Positions 10,628-22,109 of a DNA stretch of 64,000 bases are shown here, piece after piece. The DNA is from Tilletiaria anomala UBC 951 (lineage: Eukaryota > Basidiomycota > Exobasidiomycetes > Georgefischeriales > Tilletiariaceae): positions 62,001-126,000 of the forward strand of contig NW_013547008.1 in NCBI RefSeq assembly GCF_000711695.1. Reading direction: 5' to 3'. Both the position numbers and the translations under genes were made by a program. A model generated the notes under the pieces. That model saw nothing but the letters and a program-made list of their open reading frames with translations, searched no databases and was not told the DNA's origin. Each line of letters starts with the position of its first letter. The first letter of the stretch is position 1.

Positions 10628-13600
10628 TCATAAAAGGTATTGATCCAGAGGCTCGCCGAGCACGCGCTCAATTGCACGCACGAGATCTTGAGCGTGCTCG
10701 ACAATCTCAACATCAGCCCTGCCGAGTACCTCACTGAGGAAGGGGGCGGTCTCGGGCACCAAAGACAGCAGGTCTTCACCCACGGTACTCCAGAATGTCT
10801 CCAGGACAATCAGCGCAGCAAGCACAGTCTCCGTCTGCGATGAGCGCGCCTTAATGAGAAGCTCGCGGTTAAATGTTTGGAGCACTGCGTCTTCTGGAAC
10901 GACTTGTGCGATTGCGCACAGCGCAGTTGCTGTCTCTTTAGCGACCATGTCCACGCCATATTCTCCTGCGATATTGAGACCCTGCACAAGGACTGGGACG
11001 GTACGCCCAGCACGCGCAGTATTCCAAAAGTTGCCTTCATCGTGTTGCGCGCTTTTAGCTAGACTGGCCATCATCGCAGCCCACAGAGCTCTGTCGTCAA
11101 TGACTCCATCGGCAAGGGCTGTGAGTCCCTCTAGAGTAAAGTCTAGCGCAATTGCGTAGTAGCTCGCGACGAGAACCTTCAGCTGATCTTGGAGCTTTGT
11201 AAAGAAGCAATAGAATGTCAGGCAGCGCGATCTGACCCGTGCGTCCTTCAGAGGAAGCCCCTCCTCCACCAGATCAACTGCAGCCCAGTCGTAAAGGCGC
11301 AAGAATAATGGCCGGAAGGTGTTCTCGTTTAGCTTGAGGATCATCTGGATGAAGGCACGGCTGCAGGCTGCTTCAGTCTTATCGACTTCTGTGGTGGAGT
11401 TGTTGACCTGGCGCAGATCGAAGACTTTGAGAATGAACCGGAAGACGTGCTTGTAAATCCTTGCTGTAGTAGTGCGATTGACATGCGATAGTAGCCGGCG
11501 CAGTAGGTCAAGGATAGCAATCAACGGCAAAGTTCCAGCAGACACCTTTTGGTCCCATAGAGCGCTGAGGCATGTCAAGATTTCCTCGGGCTGGTAGTAC
11601 CGAGTTAAAGTGCTTGCTAGTGGTTGCGGCGATCCCCTCGAAGCGACGGTCAAGTCGATGTTTAGCCTTATGACGGTTTGAAGGTTGGATGTCATGAATG
11701 TGGGCGAGGTCTTGGACAAGCGGTTGAGCAGCTGGAGGGCAGACTGCAGGACCCCTTCGGGGCACCGCTTTTCAAGAGCCGCCTCGCAGACGGACACCAT
11801 CTGTGAGAGCTGTGGGATCAAGCGTGGGCCCAATTTCGGCACAAGGTTGGACAAGGTGCCAAGGAGAATACCTTGATGAGCACTGGAGGTCCGCGCAAGA
11901 GCGATGAGGGAGGGCAAGCTTGGTGCCCAGGAGGCTCCATCCTGTGATTTGGCGTCCTCGCTGAGTAGGAGCAACAGACGTGAAGCGCTCCCGGCCAAGT
12001 CAACTGACTCGCTTCCTGCAGCCAGAATCGTGACAGGCGTCAGGTCGCCAAGGTGCTCGCCGATAGACGCACGATCAGCAAAGCTTCCCACTTCGCAACG
12101 GCGAAGCAAAAGGTTGATACCACGCGGCACAGTCTGAGGAGAAACGACAGGTGTTAAAGAAAAGAAATACGAATAAGTGTGTTCCAACAGAATGCTCACC
12201 TTCTTTACCCGCAAGAGCTCAAGGACAAATGCAACATGACTGTCGGATGGCATGGATGTCGTGCAATGTTCAAGAAGCCGTTCACTAACTGTATTGACAG
12301 GTGTAAGTGAGGTATCTGCATACGCTAGAGCCTTCTGGGAGGCAAGCTGAAGAATTTCTTGAGATGGTTCAGACGCTGCAATAGCTCTTGCAATGAAAGA
12401 CAGGATGGCTGCCCCCTGTCGCGGACCATTCTGAAGCGCCGGTGCGTGCTCTGAATTCGTGTCTGCCAGGCGGTCGAGGAACACTGAAGAAGCCGCAGTG
12501 ATCGGGTCTGCTTCACCAATAGCTACCAGTCTTTCGACCTCTTGTAAGCACTGCGTCAGCGCCTTTCCTTGCATCGCCTGGCCGTACTGTGCAAAGACGG
12601 CAAGCGGTAATTCAAGTGCAACATCTCGCGCATCACTGCGGCTCGACTTGAGGATCTTGTTGGTGTGCCGGTCGATAAGTAGCATGAGTGTAGGGCCAAG
12701 GAAGTCTGCAGGTCCTAACACGTCGATGAGCAGCTTGAACACCGATGTACGTCGGTGGCGAGGCATATGGTTGGCAGCGCCGGTGAAAATGCGTAAAAAG
12801 TCGCGGCAGCGGAGGAAGAGTGCAAATTCGTCGGCGCCCTTGAGCTCGCTTCGCACATTCGCTGTCAGTGCAGGCACAATGTCGCGGATTGTCGACTCGA
12901 CGATGGCGAAACTTGCTTGATCGTCACGCGACAAGACGGAAGAGCCGACAAACGTAAAAATCGGCATCACGTTGTGCACAACCTGCTCAGGCGCATAGTG
13001 TGCGACTTTGGCCATCAATCGGAGTACGGCGTGCAAGAGCGAGCTGCTGAGAGGTAGCTTGATGATGGTGGCGAGGGCATCTACGCGGAAGCTCTGCATA
13101 ATGGTTGGATCTTTGTTAATATCAGGCCCGAGACCGGCATTTAGTGTGCCGAGAGCGTGCTGGAGAACAAGCTCGGAGTTGAAGAGGCCGCTGTTGCGCT
13201 GGTCAACAATGACCTTCATGTCCTCGAAGAGCTCACCAACGAGAGAGCTGGAAAGGGACACCTTGCGGTCGTGCGCAACATCAAGCAGAATCGACAATGC
13301 GCGTGCCGCTGAGCCATTATCCACTGCGGCATCCTCGGTACGGCGTAGCTTTTTGGAGGGTGGCATGTCGCTTGCAGCACTGTTGCCAAGTGTCGCGTGT
13401 CGGAAGTGGGCAAGCGCTGCTGTGAAGATGCCGGCGTCCAATGGGAGGCGTCGCAGGCAGGTCGACAAGGCAGCAGAAGTTGACTCGCGTACAAGACCGA
13501 TCTGCGCAGCCAATGTCCGTACCGCCTGCTGGCGTAGGTCGGCTGGAACGGATTGGAAAACCGCTGCCAATGCAACGCAAGCGTATTGTCGAACCAAGTC

Positions 13601-16600
13601 TGCAACGAAGATATCGGAAGATCAGCCTTTGGTTGCATTGGTAAGCTCTTTGAGACATACTCTGTGGGCTTTTGAGCGAAGACAAGAGGAAGCGCCACGC
13701 ATCCGAACCTCCTTCCAGGCTGGCCCGCGTGCTCCGATCGAAGACTCCAAAGAGCAGACGAAGGCATTCGCGGTCATTCCCTTGAATCACTTGCACCTCT
13801 TCGACTTGAGCGACAAGCGATTTAAGACCGTTGAGTAGGATCTGGAGTTTGTGGGCCGAGCGTACACTTTCTAAAATGGAAAGCAGTGCCACCTTTGCCG
13901 CATTGTTGGGCCAGCAAACTGTGTGCGAGAGGAGCCAGCAGAGTACAGCATTCTTGAATGCTGCCTCTTTCCTCCCATCCGCTTTTGTAGCCGTCAAACG
14001 CACAGTGCAGAATGAGTGTAGGTGCTGCGAATCGCGCACGAAGGCCTCTGCCCCTGTGCCAGCGCCGGCATCGGTGTCAAGCACAGCGCCCAGGAAAGTA
14101 GCAACATCGTTTGCGTGCAAATACTGCAGTTGCTGCGAAGAGGCAGCACCATAGATCACATCGAAAGCAAAGACGGCACGGTCTTGGGATCGTCCATGAT
14201 TGGAATGCACATTTTGGATGCTGCGAAGGCAAGCAGTGGCGGCGCGTCGAATGTGCTCTTCAGGGTCGGCGAGCGAATGCAGCACTGCAGGAATCAGGGT
14301 TTGAAAATCAACAGCTGGAGCCTGCCCAGCATAAGTCGTGGAGGGCATAAAAGCCTGCACGAGTGCGCGGGCGTGAACCAAAGCCTGAAGTCTAGTCGCT
14401 GTCGCTACTCCCTTGTCCGTCCACACCTGCGCAAGGCAGGGCAACGCGGCCTGCTTGAGCCCTGCGAGCCAAGAACCGAGTAGCTGCCATGCGTGTATGG
14501 AGGCTAGACCGCCGTGGGTGCCGTTGCCAAAGGTGACGATGCTGCGATAGCACGTGTCAGCGAAGCGTGCGGCGACACTCTCGTCTCCAATGTAGAATTG
14601 CTGCGAAAGCCTCGCTTCGTCGCCGGCTAGCGAGGTCGTTTGCGCAGCGACGAGCGCAAGCGCGAGCAGCGCCACAGTTTTAGGCGCCACGCCTCTATGG
14701 TTGGCGAGACTGGCCAGCGCAGCGTCCTTGAAGCTGCCGTCTTTCCCATCTTCAACGGAAAGGCTCACAGGTGCAGAGTCGAACATTGCACTCGCAAGGC
14801 GCAAAATTTCCTCGCGCTCGATGAGTTGTGCGTCATTTTGCGGTAGACGCTGTTGAGCAATGTGGATGAGGACGAGGCATGCCAATGCAGCTGGAGGTGC
14901 AGTTGCCAATTGCGTCGGTGACGATGCTGATAAAGCGATCTCCGACGTCAGCATACGTCGAGCCCAGCCCACAAAGAATGGTGTGGCATCTACAGCGCCG
15001 CGCGCGATACACGCAGCGATCTGATCGTTCGCCTTTACCAAATCCTCTTGGCGTTCGAGCGCCACCAGCGCACCGCAGAGCGTGCGCAGCTGCACGAGCA
15101 GAGCAGTTGCCCAGTTGTCAGCTTTTGTGCCTCCATTAGAGGTGGCGGGTGTTGACGCAAGTGCGCACCACGCTCGCTGTGCGAGTGATGCAGTATTGGT
15201 AGTGTAGGCAAAGAGTGGGAATACTGCACGCTCAAAGATCTTACGCGCTGCCTCCTCAGCATGTGTGCCTCCCGAGCGGGCACAGCTGGGTAGGACGTGA
15301 GAGACCATGAACGAAAGGTGTGTGCTAAAGCGTTGTGCTGCATTCTCGCTGGTCAAATTGAGGACGGACGAAGGCGTGTGAAAGAGGTCAAAATTTGCGA
15401 GGATGGCTTCCAGCACTTCTTCCGGCTTGGCAAGCTTCAGCAGCACGTTCTCACTGCTCATTTCCGCAGAAAAAAGCGTGCGAAGCACATCGACGCTGTC
15501 ATCGCTCAGACGCGCAAGCACAAGTCCTTTGAGCACTTCTCGTGCTTCCGTTCGGTCATCTATTATTCCCACCTCTCCCAACCCTGGTGCAATGAGGCTG
15601 GTGTCAATTTTCGAAAGGATTGACCGGAGCGCGACGTCGCGTTCCGCCGCGTTGGACGAGTGGACTGCAAGCCAGAGCGATTGGTCTCCATCATCTGCAC
15701 ATGAGGCGTGTGCTGGAAGATGCGACAACGTGTTCTCCATAATAAGTTGTTGTAGTAGGACTGCGACATGCTGCTGTGCAACGCTGTCCGTCTTTGATGT
15801 AACTATTGCTTTGCTGGCCTTGTGTTTCAGTTTATGCGTGCCCTTTCCAGTCTCAGGGTCCGCAAGCGCGTGACTCTGAAGAAAGCCTTGAAGAGCTCGC
15901 TCGAAGAACTCGGGTGAGCGCTGTCGCATCTCCGCGAGGATGCGTACTCTTACTGCGTGCGCCGATTGACAATGAGTCCCTGTACTCTTGCCTTGCCCAG
16001 CAGCACTTGACGACTGCAAAGGCAGGGCGATGAGCGCCTTTCCGATGGTAACCCGCAATTCCTGCGGCGTTTGCTCTGCCAGTGCAACGCTTTTGAGAAT
16101 GTCCGCTTGTGCTTGCAGATCTTCACCTTCAGTGCCACCTTCGTGGAGGCACGCAAGAAGTGCGTGGGTGAGATGCGCAAGGAACTGGTCTACCTGAAAA
16201 GCTGCGCTCTGCAGATCCTGATCCAATATTGCTTGAACTCGAGGAAGTGCGAGCAATGCACGAAGATGCGCTTTGCTGAGAAGGCACGCTGAAAGTTCTC
16301 CGTCTGATTCTTCTTGTCCTGCACCACCTGGCAGCGGAACACGGGAGCTGAGAGCATAGCAAGCTGCCAGGGTTGCCCGCGTCTCCGGCTCCGACGCGAC
16401 TAGACGGGCTTCCGCATTGGGCTTTGATGGGGGCAGAATTTCTCGCAAGCAGGCACTGACGGCCTGTGTACTGAGCTCGAAGCAGCTTGCGACGGCGCAG
16501 AGCAGCATGCAAGCGGCCTTGTGCGCCTCACTCCATGCGTGAACATGGACGGACTCGGTTTGAGTAGCCTTGGTGAGAGCATGCGACTTTCGGCTCTTCT

Positions 16601-17757
16601 TTGCCTTGCCGATGTGCGAGTTCAGATCGGTGGAACCATTAATCGTAGCGAGTGAGCGCGCGCTGCGCGCAGCAAGCCCCGTCGCCGCCGGTAAGATCAC
16701 GGCTAGAATTGCCTGGTGCTCGTCGGCACGACCGACTGCGTTGTTGTTTGTCGATTTTTTCGCCTTTCCCTGAGCTTGATTCGTGCTGAATCCAGAGGAC
16801 GTTGAGCCGCACTGCGACTGCTGATTGGTCGTAAGAACGCAAAGATGCACGAGCACGCTCGTCCAAAATGCCAGCAGCGCACGATGCGGTGGCTGTTTAG
16901 ATGCAGATATCGATGTCGATGATGAAGCGCCTGCTGACGAGGTTGACGAAGAAATGAGCGATGCGACCCATCGCAAAAGCGCAAGAGCGTTAGTGGAGCG
17001 TATATCCCGTGTAAGCGCGGTGAGGAGTGTGCTGATGGGTAACCCTGGCCCAACCAAATCGTCAGCCTCTCGGTCACCATCTGCAGAGGCTTTCTTGAGA
17101 TGTTGTTGGTATGGGGCAAGAAAAGAGGCGAGGAGCGGAGCCTTGCTCAAGTCTGCGATCTGGACTACTCGGGCAAATTGCGGTGTCGCGTGGTACGGGA
17201 GAAAAGCCGATATGAAGAGATGGGTGTTGAAGTCGTGTACCCTGTGGGTAGTATGTGCTAGAGGTCAGCGCCGTCCGAGCAGAAGAAACCGTCGCGAAAT
17301 ATTGTGAAACCCACCTGAAGCGCCTTACAAGCCATTCGATACACTTGCTGGCACTCTTTTCAAGCAGAAGCGCACCGAACTGATGAAACCAAGCAGCGAG
17401 CGCAGCGTCGATCTGCGCATTCTCCTCCTTCCCCAGCACGGTCCGGTCTCTAGTAATGCTACTTTGTCCAAAGAGAAGCTCCACAGCCGACGCGCTTTCT
17501 GCGTCTTTGCTCCCCTGAGCACTGCCTTCTGCTCCGCCGGCCCAGCTGCCGGCTACATGAGGGTGAGAGCGGCACAGCTCATCCCAGCCATTGACCGCAA
17601 TGGCATGTACCGTGCGCAGGTCTTGGCGTGAGGCATCCCGGCTGCTGAAGAGGTACGAGGTTGGTGCATGTGCATGGCGCACCGCCGCGGAGGTGGTGAG
17701 GCGCTGCGCATTGAGCGACCGCAGTGAGGACAGCTGCGAAGAGAGGGCGGTAGCCAT
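10628..17757 (-). CDS. UTP10: U3 snoRNP / SSU processome HEAT-repeat protein Utp10
   Basis: Four exons: 17757-17315, 17241-13661, 13599-12200 and 12133-10628, giving about 2309 aa. Utp10 (human HEATR1/BP28) is a very large HEAT-repeat scaffold of the small-subunit processome that binds the 5' ETS and supports Pol I transcription in the nucleolus. The N-terminus is typical (SSLRSLNAQRLTTSAA, then SYLFSSRDASRQDLRTVHAI). Intron 1 splits the conserved W-L-V-R-R-F-R stretch, which continues as VHDFNTHLFISAFLPYH. The C-terminus has the expected IERVLGEPLDQYL ending. Leu/Ala-rich helical repeats fill the length, and a basic segment PPSKKLRR lies early in exon 3. Intron 2 (13660-13600) and intron 3 (12199-12134) have GTATGT and GTGAGC donors. 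Intron 3 is 66 nt and stop-free in frame, so it could be missed. Longer than yeast Utp10 (1769 aa), as expected for basidiomycetes. Confidence 0.93.
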
Positions 17758-18243
17758 GGCGATAGTGCCCGCCCTGATCTCCCTGGCGGTATGTTTGCCA
17801 CCCGCCTGCAAAATAGAAAAGATGCAAGCTTACCGCTCCTTACAAGCAAGGTCCACTTCGCCACTTGTTCGCGAAGTAGAACGACGTCCAATCAACAAGG
17901 CATCCCATCGATGAGGACCGAGCTCCTTGAGCAGTCTATCTTCGCACACATACATACATAAAGCGATGGTAAACCACGGCAGCCAAAAAAATTTCGTTGT
18001 GAGCTCCGTTCTTCGACTTCCGCCAGCGAGGGCCACATTGCACCGAATGAATAAATTATTTCTTTATCTTTTCTTTTCTCCATAGTAAAAAGAAAGGAAC
18101 ATCCGATCATGACATCACTTCATACTTCATATCCCAAGCGATATGGACATGCAGAGCTCGCCAAGACCTTGCATGCTCTGAAATGCCAATCCGAATTCCA
18201 ATACAGCATATGCGGCATTTCGATACGACCAAATGTGGACAGA
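17758..18243. other. UTP10 promoter / 3' flank of the XPG nuclease gene
   Basis: This 486-base spacer separates two minus-strand genes. It is locally A/T-rich (a TTTCTTTATCTTTTCTTTTC-like tract near 18060-18080, and AATAAATTATTT just before it), as expected for a 3' end followed by a promoter. An A7T3 block resembling a ribosome-biogenesis promoter element is listed separately. No coding signal is seen. Confidence 0.5.
17985..17994. promoter_or_regulatory. RRPE-like A/T block upstream of UTP10
   Basis: The block AAAAAAATTT lies about 230 bases upstream of the UTP10 start codon. It resembles the RRPE element (core AAAAATTTT on either strand) that controls rRNA-processing genes in ascomycete yeasts. 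Whether basidiomycetes use it is not established here, and A/T blocks of this size occur by chance. A similar block lies upstream of BMS1. Confidence 0.3.
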
Positions 18244-20235
18244 TCATGTCAACTTTGATGAAGGGGCTGCAAGCTGCTCGCGTTCACCAAAAAAGTCGGC
18301 TCCAAAGGAAGAACCGGGTGCGTCAAGTGTAGACGAAGCGCTCGAGTCAAGGGCGACTATACCGGCGCCGTGCCCATCTCCAAGGGAATGCTGCCTCGAA
18401 AACCAGTCGCTCCTCAAGACGCCCGCGCGCTTCATGAACTCTTCAATCGTCAGCTCCTGCTTGACGCCCTCGCTGGCGCTTGGTCGCCTTCGGCGACGGC
18501 CACCAGCTCCAGCTTCGGCTGGACTTGCCCCTTCTCGCTGCCGTCCAGGCTCGCCTTCTGCTGATTGCTCCACGCCTCGCCTCGCGTAATCTCGCAGTAG
18601 CGGAAGATACCTGCGCACGCTAGGAAGCTTGCGGAACACTTCGCGCGCGGCATTCAGCTCGCTCTTGTACGCTTGCCACGTCAGACCGTCTGGTGGGCGG
18701 TACTTCGTCGGAAAGTGTCGCAGGATGTTGACAATGCTTCCATGCTCGTTCACCAGCTTGACTGCTGTACGGGCGGCGATACCCGGAAGCGTGCGGTTGT
18801 AGTCGGTACCGGCCAGCAGTGCAAATTCCAGCATTCTGGTACGAGACTCTTCTTCCTCGGGCGAGAGAGCTAAGTGGGCCGATAAATCTTCCTGGGAGCT
18901 GCCCTGATCGACCATTGGTGCTGCATGCTTGGGCGGAAACAGCGAGCGACGTACTTGCCTGCCGTCTACAAGCTCCAAGCGATTCTTGACGCCCATCAGC
19001 CCGCGTAACAGCGGCACTTCATAGATAATCACGTCGCTGTCCTCGCTAGCGACTGCATCTGCCCAGCCTTGCTGCACGAGGGTGCTGGCAACCGCTTCTG
19101 CTTCATGCGCTCTGCCGGCTAGCGGGCCGCTGCGCTCCCCGCTACTCGTCCATAGCACCGGAACATCGAGTAAGGTGCAAAGGTGAGCTGTTGAGTCGAA
19201 GATCTCTGCTGAGAGAGTCGTCGAGGCTCGCTGGTAGTGCCGTACAAGGCTGTCATTGCGTTGCGCAGCTTGGTCCAGCGCTTCGACATGAGATTGATGC
19301 AGAGCGCTTGCAATGATCGACTCAGACATTTGCAAGCTCGGTGCGATCGCCTCACTTGCAGCATCTTCAGAGCCAGGATGTTGCAGCGCTTCGTAGATGC
19401 CACCTTCTATCGCGGTTAATGCCGCTTGCGTGCTCGTTTCGCTTGCATGTGGACTCGTACCCGCCTGCAGGTCGCGTGACTGAAATGCTGAGCGAAGCTT
19501 CTCTGCGTCAAAGGCGTGTTTGAGGACTGCCAAACGGGTGGCAATTGACTCGGTAGGTGAGGCTTCAGCTTCCAGAATATCAGTCCAAGGATTCGCCGCG
19601 AGGCGATGTGATGCAGTGAAAGCAATGTTTGCCAGCCGTTCTAATAACTCCTCGCTCTCCTTCAGGCGGGCCAAGTAGACACCATCATCTAAATCGTCAA
19701 TAAAGCCGATCTGGTCCGAATCTTCTTCATCTATTTCGTCCTGCATGGCGCCTTCCAGGTCTTCGAGATCGATGGGCGCAGTTGCCGCTCGATTGGTAAA
19801 GAGTTGGCTCACACGCTCTCGGTCTACCGCCTCCATCAACTTTATGCGATTGAGGATTATGCTCAGCTCTTTTAGTCGAGCACTGCGCCTGCTTTCCATG
19901 GCGGCGCGCGTTCGAAGCAGCGACCTCGCCATTTTTCGCCTGGACCGCTCTCGCTCCTTTTGAGGGATGCGCGCCTGCAAATGATCAAACACCATGATTG
20001 GTTTAATATCATGCGCTTTGAGCGTCTGCACGAGGCGGTACATGCCGATCAGATGCCGCTTCTCGTGAGGGTCCGGCGCAAAGTGCAGGCGCTGCACTAG
20101 CAGAGTAGCATCTACGGCGAGACGCATACCGCGAAGTCCATTGTAGCGGGCAGGATAGGTGATCGCTTCTGGACATTGTGCCCGAATCAGTGGCAGCAGG
20201 CCTTTGATGCCAAGGCAGCAGCGCGTGGGCCGCAT
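18244..20235 (-). CDS. XPG/FEN1 (Rad2) family structure-specific nuclease
   Basis: Single exon, 663 aa. The product has the N and I regions of the XPG/Rad2 family with the seven acidic metal ligands in place: D42 (LAVDATLL), D84 (IMVFDHLQ), E378 and E380 (HEAEAVAS), D399 and D401 (ASEDSDVII) and D478 (LLAGTDYN). A helix-hairpin-helix-like segment follows (LPGIAARTAVKLVNEHGSIV). About 290 residues separate the N and I regions, far more than in FEN1, so this is not FEN1 itself. It may be a Yen1/Gen1-, Exo1- or fungal-specific member cutting flaps or junctions in DNA repair. Family members normally begin Met-Gly-Ile; here eight residues precede GIKGLLPLI and no better start is visible. The tail carries no canonical PIP box. 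Located directly upstream of UTP10 on the same strand. Confidence 0.85.
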   Translation of the reverse strand: MRPTRCCLGIKGLLPLIRAQCPEAITYPARYNGLRGMRLAVDATLLVQRLHFAPDPHEKRHLIGMYRLVQTLKAHDIKPIMVFDHLQARIPQKERERSRRKMARSLLRTRAAMESRRSARLKELSIILNRIKLMEAVDRERVSQLFTNRAATAPIDLEDLEGAMQDEIDEEDSDQIGFIDDLDDGVYLARLKESEELLERLANIAFTASHRLAANPWTDILEAEASPTESIATRLAVLKHAFDAEKLRSAFQSRDLQAGTSPHASETSTQAALTAIEGGIYEALQHPGSEDAASEAIAPSLQMSESIIASALHQSHVEALDQAAQRNDSLVRHYQRASTTLSAEIFDSTAHLCTLLDVPVLWTSSGERSGPLAGRAHEAEAVASTLVQQGWADAVASEDSDVIIYEVPLLRGLMGVKNRLELVDGRQVRRSLFPPKHAAPMVDQGSSQEDLSAHLALSPEEEESRTRMLEFALLAGTDYNRTLPGIAARTAVKLVNEHGSIVNILRHFPTKYRPPDGLTWQAYKSELNAAREVFRKLPSVRRYLPLLRDYARRGVEQSAEGEPGRQREGASPAEAGAGGRRRRRPSASEGVKQELTIEEFMKRAGVLRSDWFSRQHSLGDGHGAGIVALDSSASSTLDAPGSSFGADFFGEREQLAAPSSKLT

Positions 20236-20980
20236 GTTCGATAGGCGCGCTCAGACTGTCATCTCATGCCGTCCGTGGAGCAAGCGGGAGATTCATGCCT
20301 TACCGGCAAGTTCCTAAAATTGTATTGGTGCACATGAGAGAGGTGACGATTGGCGCGCATAACCTCGTATCTTGTTGTTCAATGTCGATTGCGTTCCGTT
20401 TGTCATGGTTCGCGTCACGTCGCCACTCGACCATCAACATATAGTGGAAGCAGGGGGTTGATCGAGGGAGTCCCGCAATCTCGCATTTTGTTAGTCGTTC
20501 GCCAGTTCGTCCTCGTCGCTTGAAATCATCCTCGAACAGTCTGACGTCAAAGGAGTCAAGGCTTTGGCAGCGGGTCGACTTGGTCAGTCTTCTGAAGACA
20601 CATGGAGTAAGAGCACGAAGGGTGAACGTATATGATAAACGTGAATGTAAAATACAAGTGTCTGATTACCGCGATTGCAGATCGTCTGGCAAGCTCCGTT
20701 GGGAGAAGAGGGCCACTTGGCGTTCGAACCGTATCATGTGTCGAGAATCGAGTCCACGTCTGCGATATTCTGATTACCCAGCGCAACATATGCAGGGCGG
20801 GAACAGTTAGCCCGCCAGTGAAGAAGCAGGGATGCTCCGGTAGAAAAGGCTGCTTCAGATGGAGAATCGAAGCCGGTGGAAGTGTCGAACTTGTTGAGAT
20901 CACCGGTGGCCTGCTTCACGTCCCTGCGAGACAACAACAAGCTGCTCTGAAGGGTCGGCACAAGACCGAGTAAACATTGT
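20236..20980. other. Spacer between two minus-strand genes
   Basis: This spacer lies between the end of SUS1 and the start of the nuclease gene. It should contain the nuclease promoter and the SUS1 3' flank. Open frames here are short and match nothing I recognise. Confidence 0.5.
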
Positions 20981-21469
20981 TCATGCGTCCACCTCGAGGT
21001 TCTCGTGCAGAAATGTCATGATCTGAGCCATGATCGCTTCCTTGACAGCTGGTGGAATGGCTTCTGCAGACATTGAGGACGGGTAGGGTCAGTAATAGCT
21101 ACGCGCCATAAATCATAGATCAGATGTACTTCTTGCCCTGGGAGTCAGCACTTGTATTAGCGCCGTGACATCTGGTTGCTCTTGACACTTGGCTCGCTCT
21201 GAGAACGATAGATGCCGGTCAGAACTTCTGAACGACGCCCTCCTCTCGCCAATCCAATACCCACCTAGTGCATACGCGGAGAGCTCTTCTTCGTAAGTAG
21301 TCCCTTTCAGCAGCGATCGCATTCTATGCAGCAGCCTGTCGGGGATGGATATGAGCTAGACCCCGATTAAACACCGCATCGCCTGAACTCACCGGTCCCA
21401 TGTCCCCGTGATAACCATGCGTTGGTGCAGTGCCTCGAGCAACTCTTCTTCTGTCGTCGGGTCTGACAT
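20981..21469 (-). CDS. SUS1: SAGA/TREX-2 subunit Sus1 (ENY2)
   Basis: Four small exons (21469-21393, 21335-21265, 21198-21130, 21063-20981) encode 99 aa, close to human ENY2 (101). Exon 1 gives TEEELLEALHQRMVITGTWD, exon 2 LLHRMRSLLKGTTYEEELSA, exon 3 CQEQPDVTALIQVLTPRAR and exon 4 AIPPAVKEAIMAQIMTFLHE. These track the ENY2 helices almost residue for residue; for example VTALIQVLTPRARKAIPPAVK aligns with [21 protein letters not shown]. Introns are 57, 66 and 66 nt with GTGAGT, GTGGGT and GTACAT donors; intron 3 has a perfect TACTGAC branch site. Sus1 links the SAGA deubiquitinase module to TREX-2 mRNA export at the nuclear pore. Yeast SUS1 is also unusually intron-rich and splicing-regulated. 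It shares a promoter region with CUL1. Confidence 0.92.
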
Positions 21470-22109
21470 GGTGTCGCATGGAAGTGAAAAGAGAGACGCT
21501 TCTCCCACGAACGTCAGCTCAGTATTTTCAAATGTCAAAAGCAGTTGGGTGAGCTCGTGAGTCAATCAGGCTTTTTGCCAATGTGCCAGGCAGGCTAAGC
21601 CTGCGCTGGTGGGAAGCGATGGCTGCTGATGCTCGCCCACGCGACGCGGGTGTGTGGAGCGGAGGGAGAAGGTGGAAATGACGAGCGCGGATGACGCCCA
21701 ATGAGAAACAAGCTGATCTATGATGGTTGCGTTCGCACACCACGTTCGTACAGTACTCCCTTGACAATCACACAATTATCGTTCCCAGTTCCAGAAAGCC
21801 GAGCCCTCGCTTACAAGGGAAGTTGCACCAAGGGTGCGCCTGATACCTCGATACGTCCTCTTTTTGCGCTTCAGACGCTTTGGAGCAGTTGTTCGCCCAA
21901 AGCTGCCAGCATTCTGGTTCCTCCCAGTCCGCGCCACATCTATCTGTGGTGTCTAGCTCTTTCAAGTGGATAGCGGCGAAAAATACAGTTTCTGGATTGA
22001 AGAGATTGTTACTTCGGGGGGAGAGCAGCGAATATAGCTGCTGTCTGGGTTGAGCCAAGCATCTTCTGGAAGCCGGCAGCAATACGCTCCCCAAAGCGTC
22101 CAGGCTAAG
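21470..22109. other. Divergent promoter region of SUS1 and CUL1
   Basis: This 640-base region lies between two start codons facing away from each other. It must carry both promoters. No recognisable coding sequence or clear known regulatory motif is seen. Confidence 0.5.

Noticed and set aside
18244-18330. PIP-box-like SSFGADFFG near the C-terminus of the XPG-family nuclease
   Set aside because: It has the aromatic pair but lacks the Gln and the aliphatic residue at the required spacing, so PCNA binding is not claimed.
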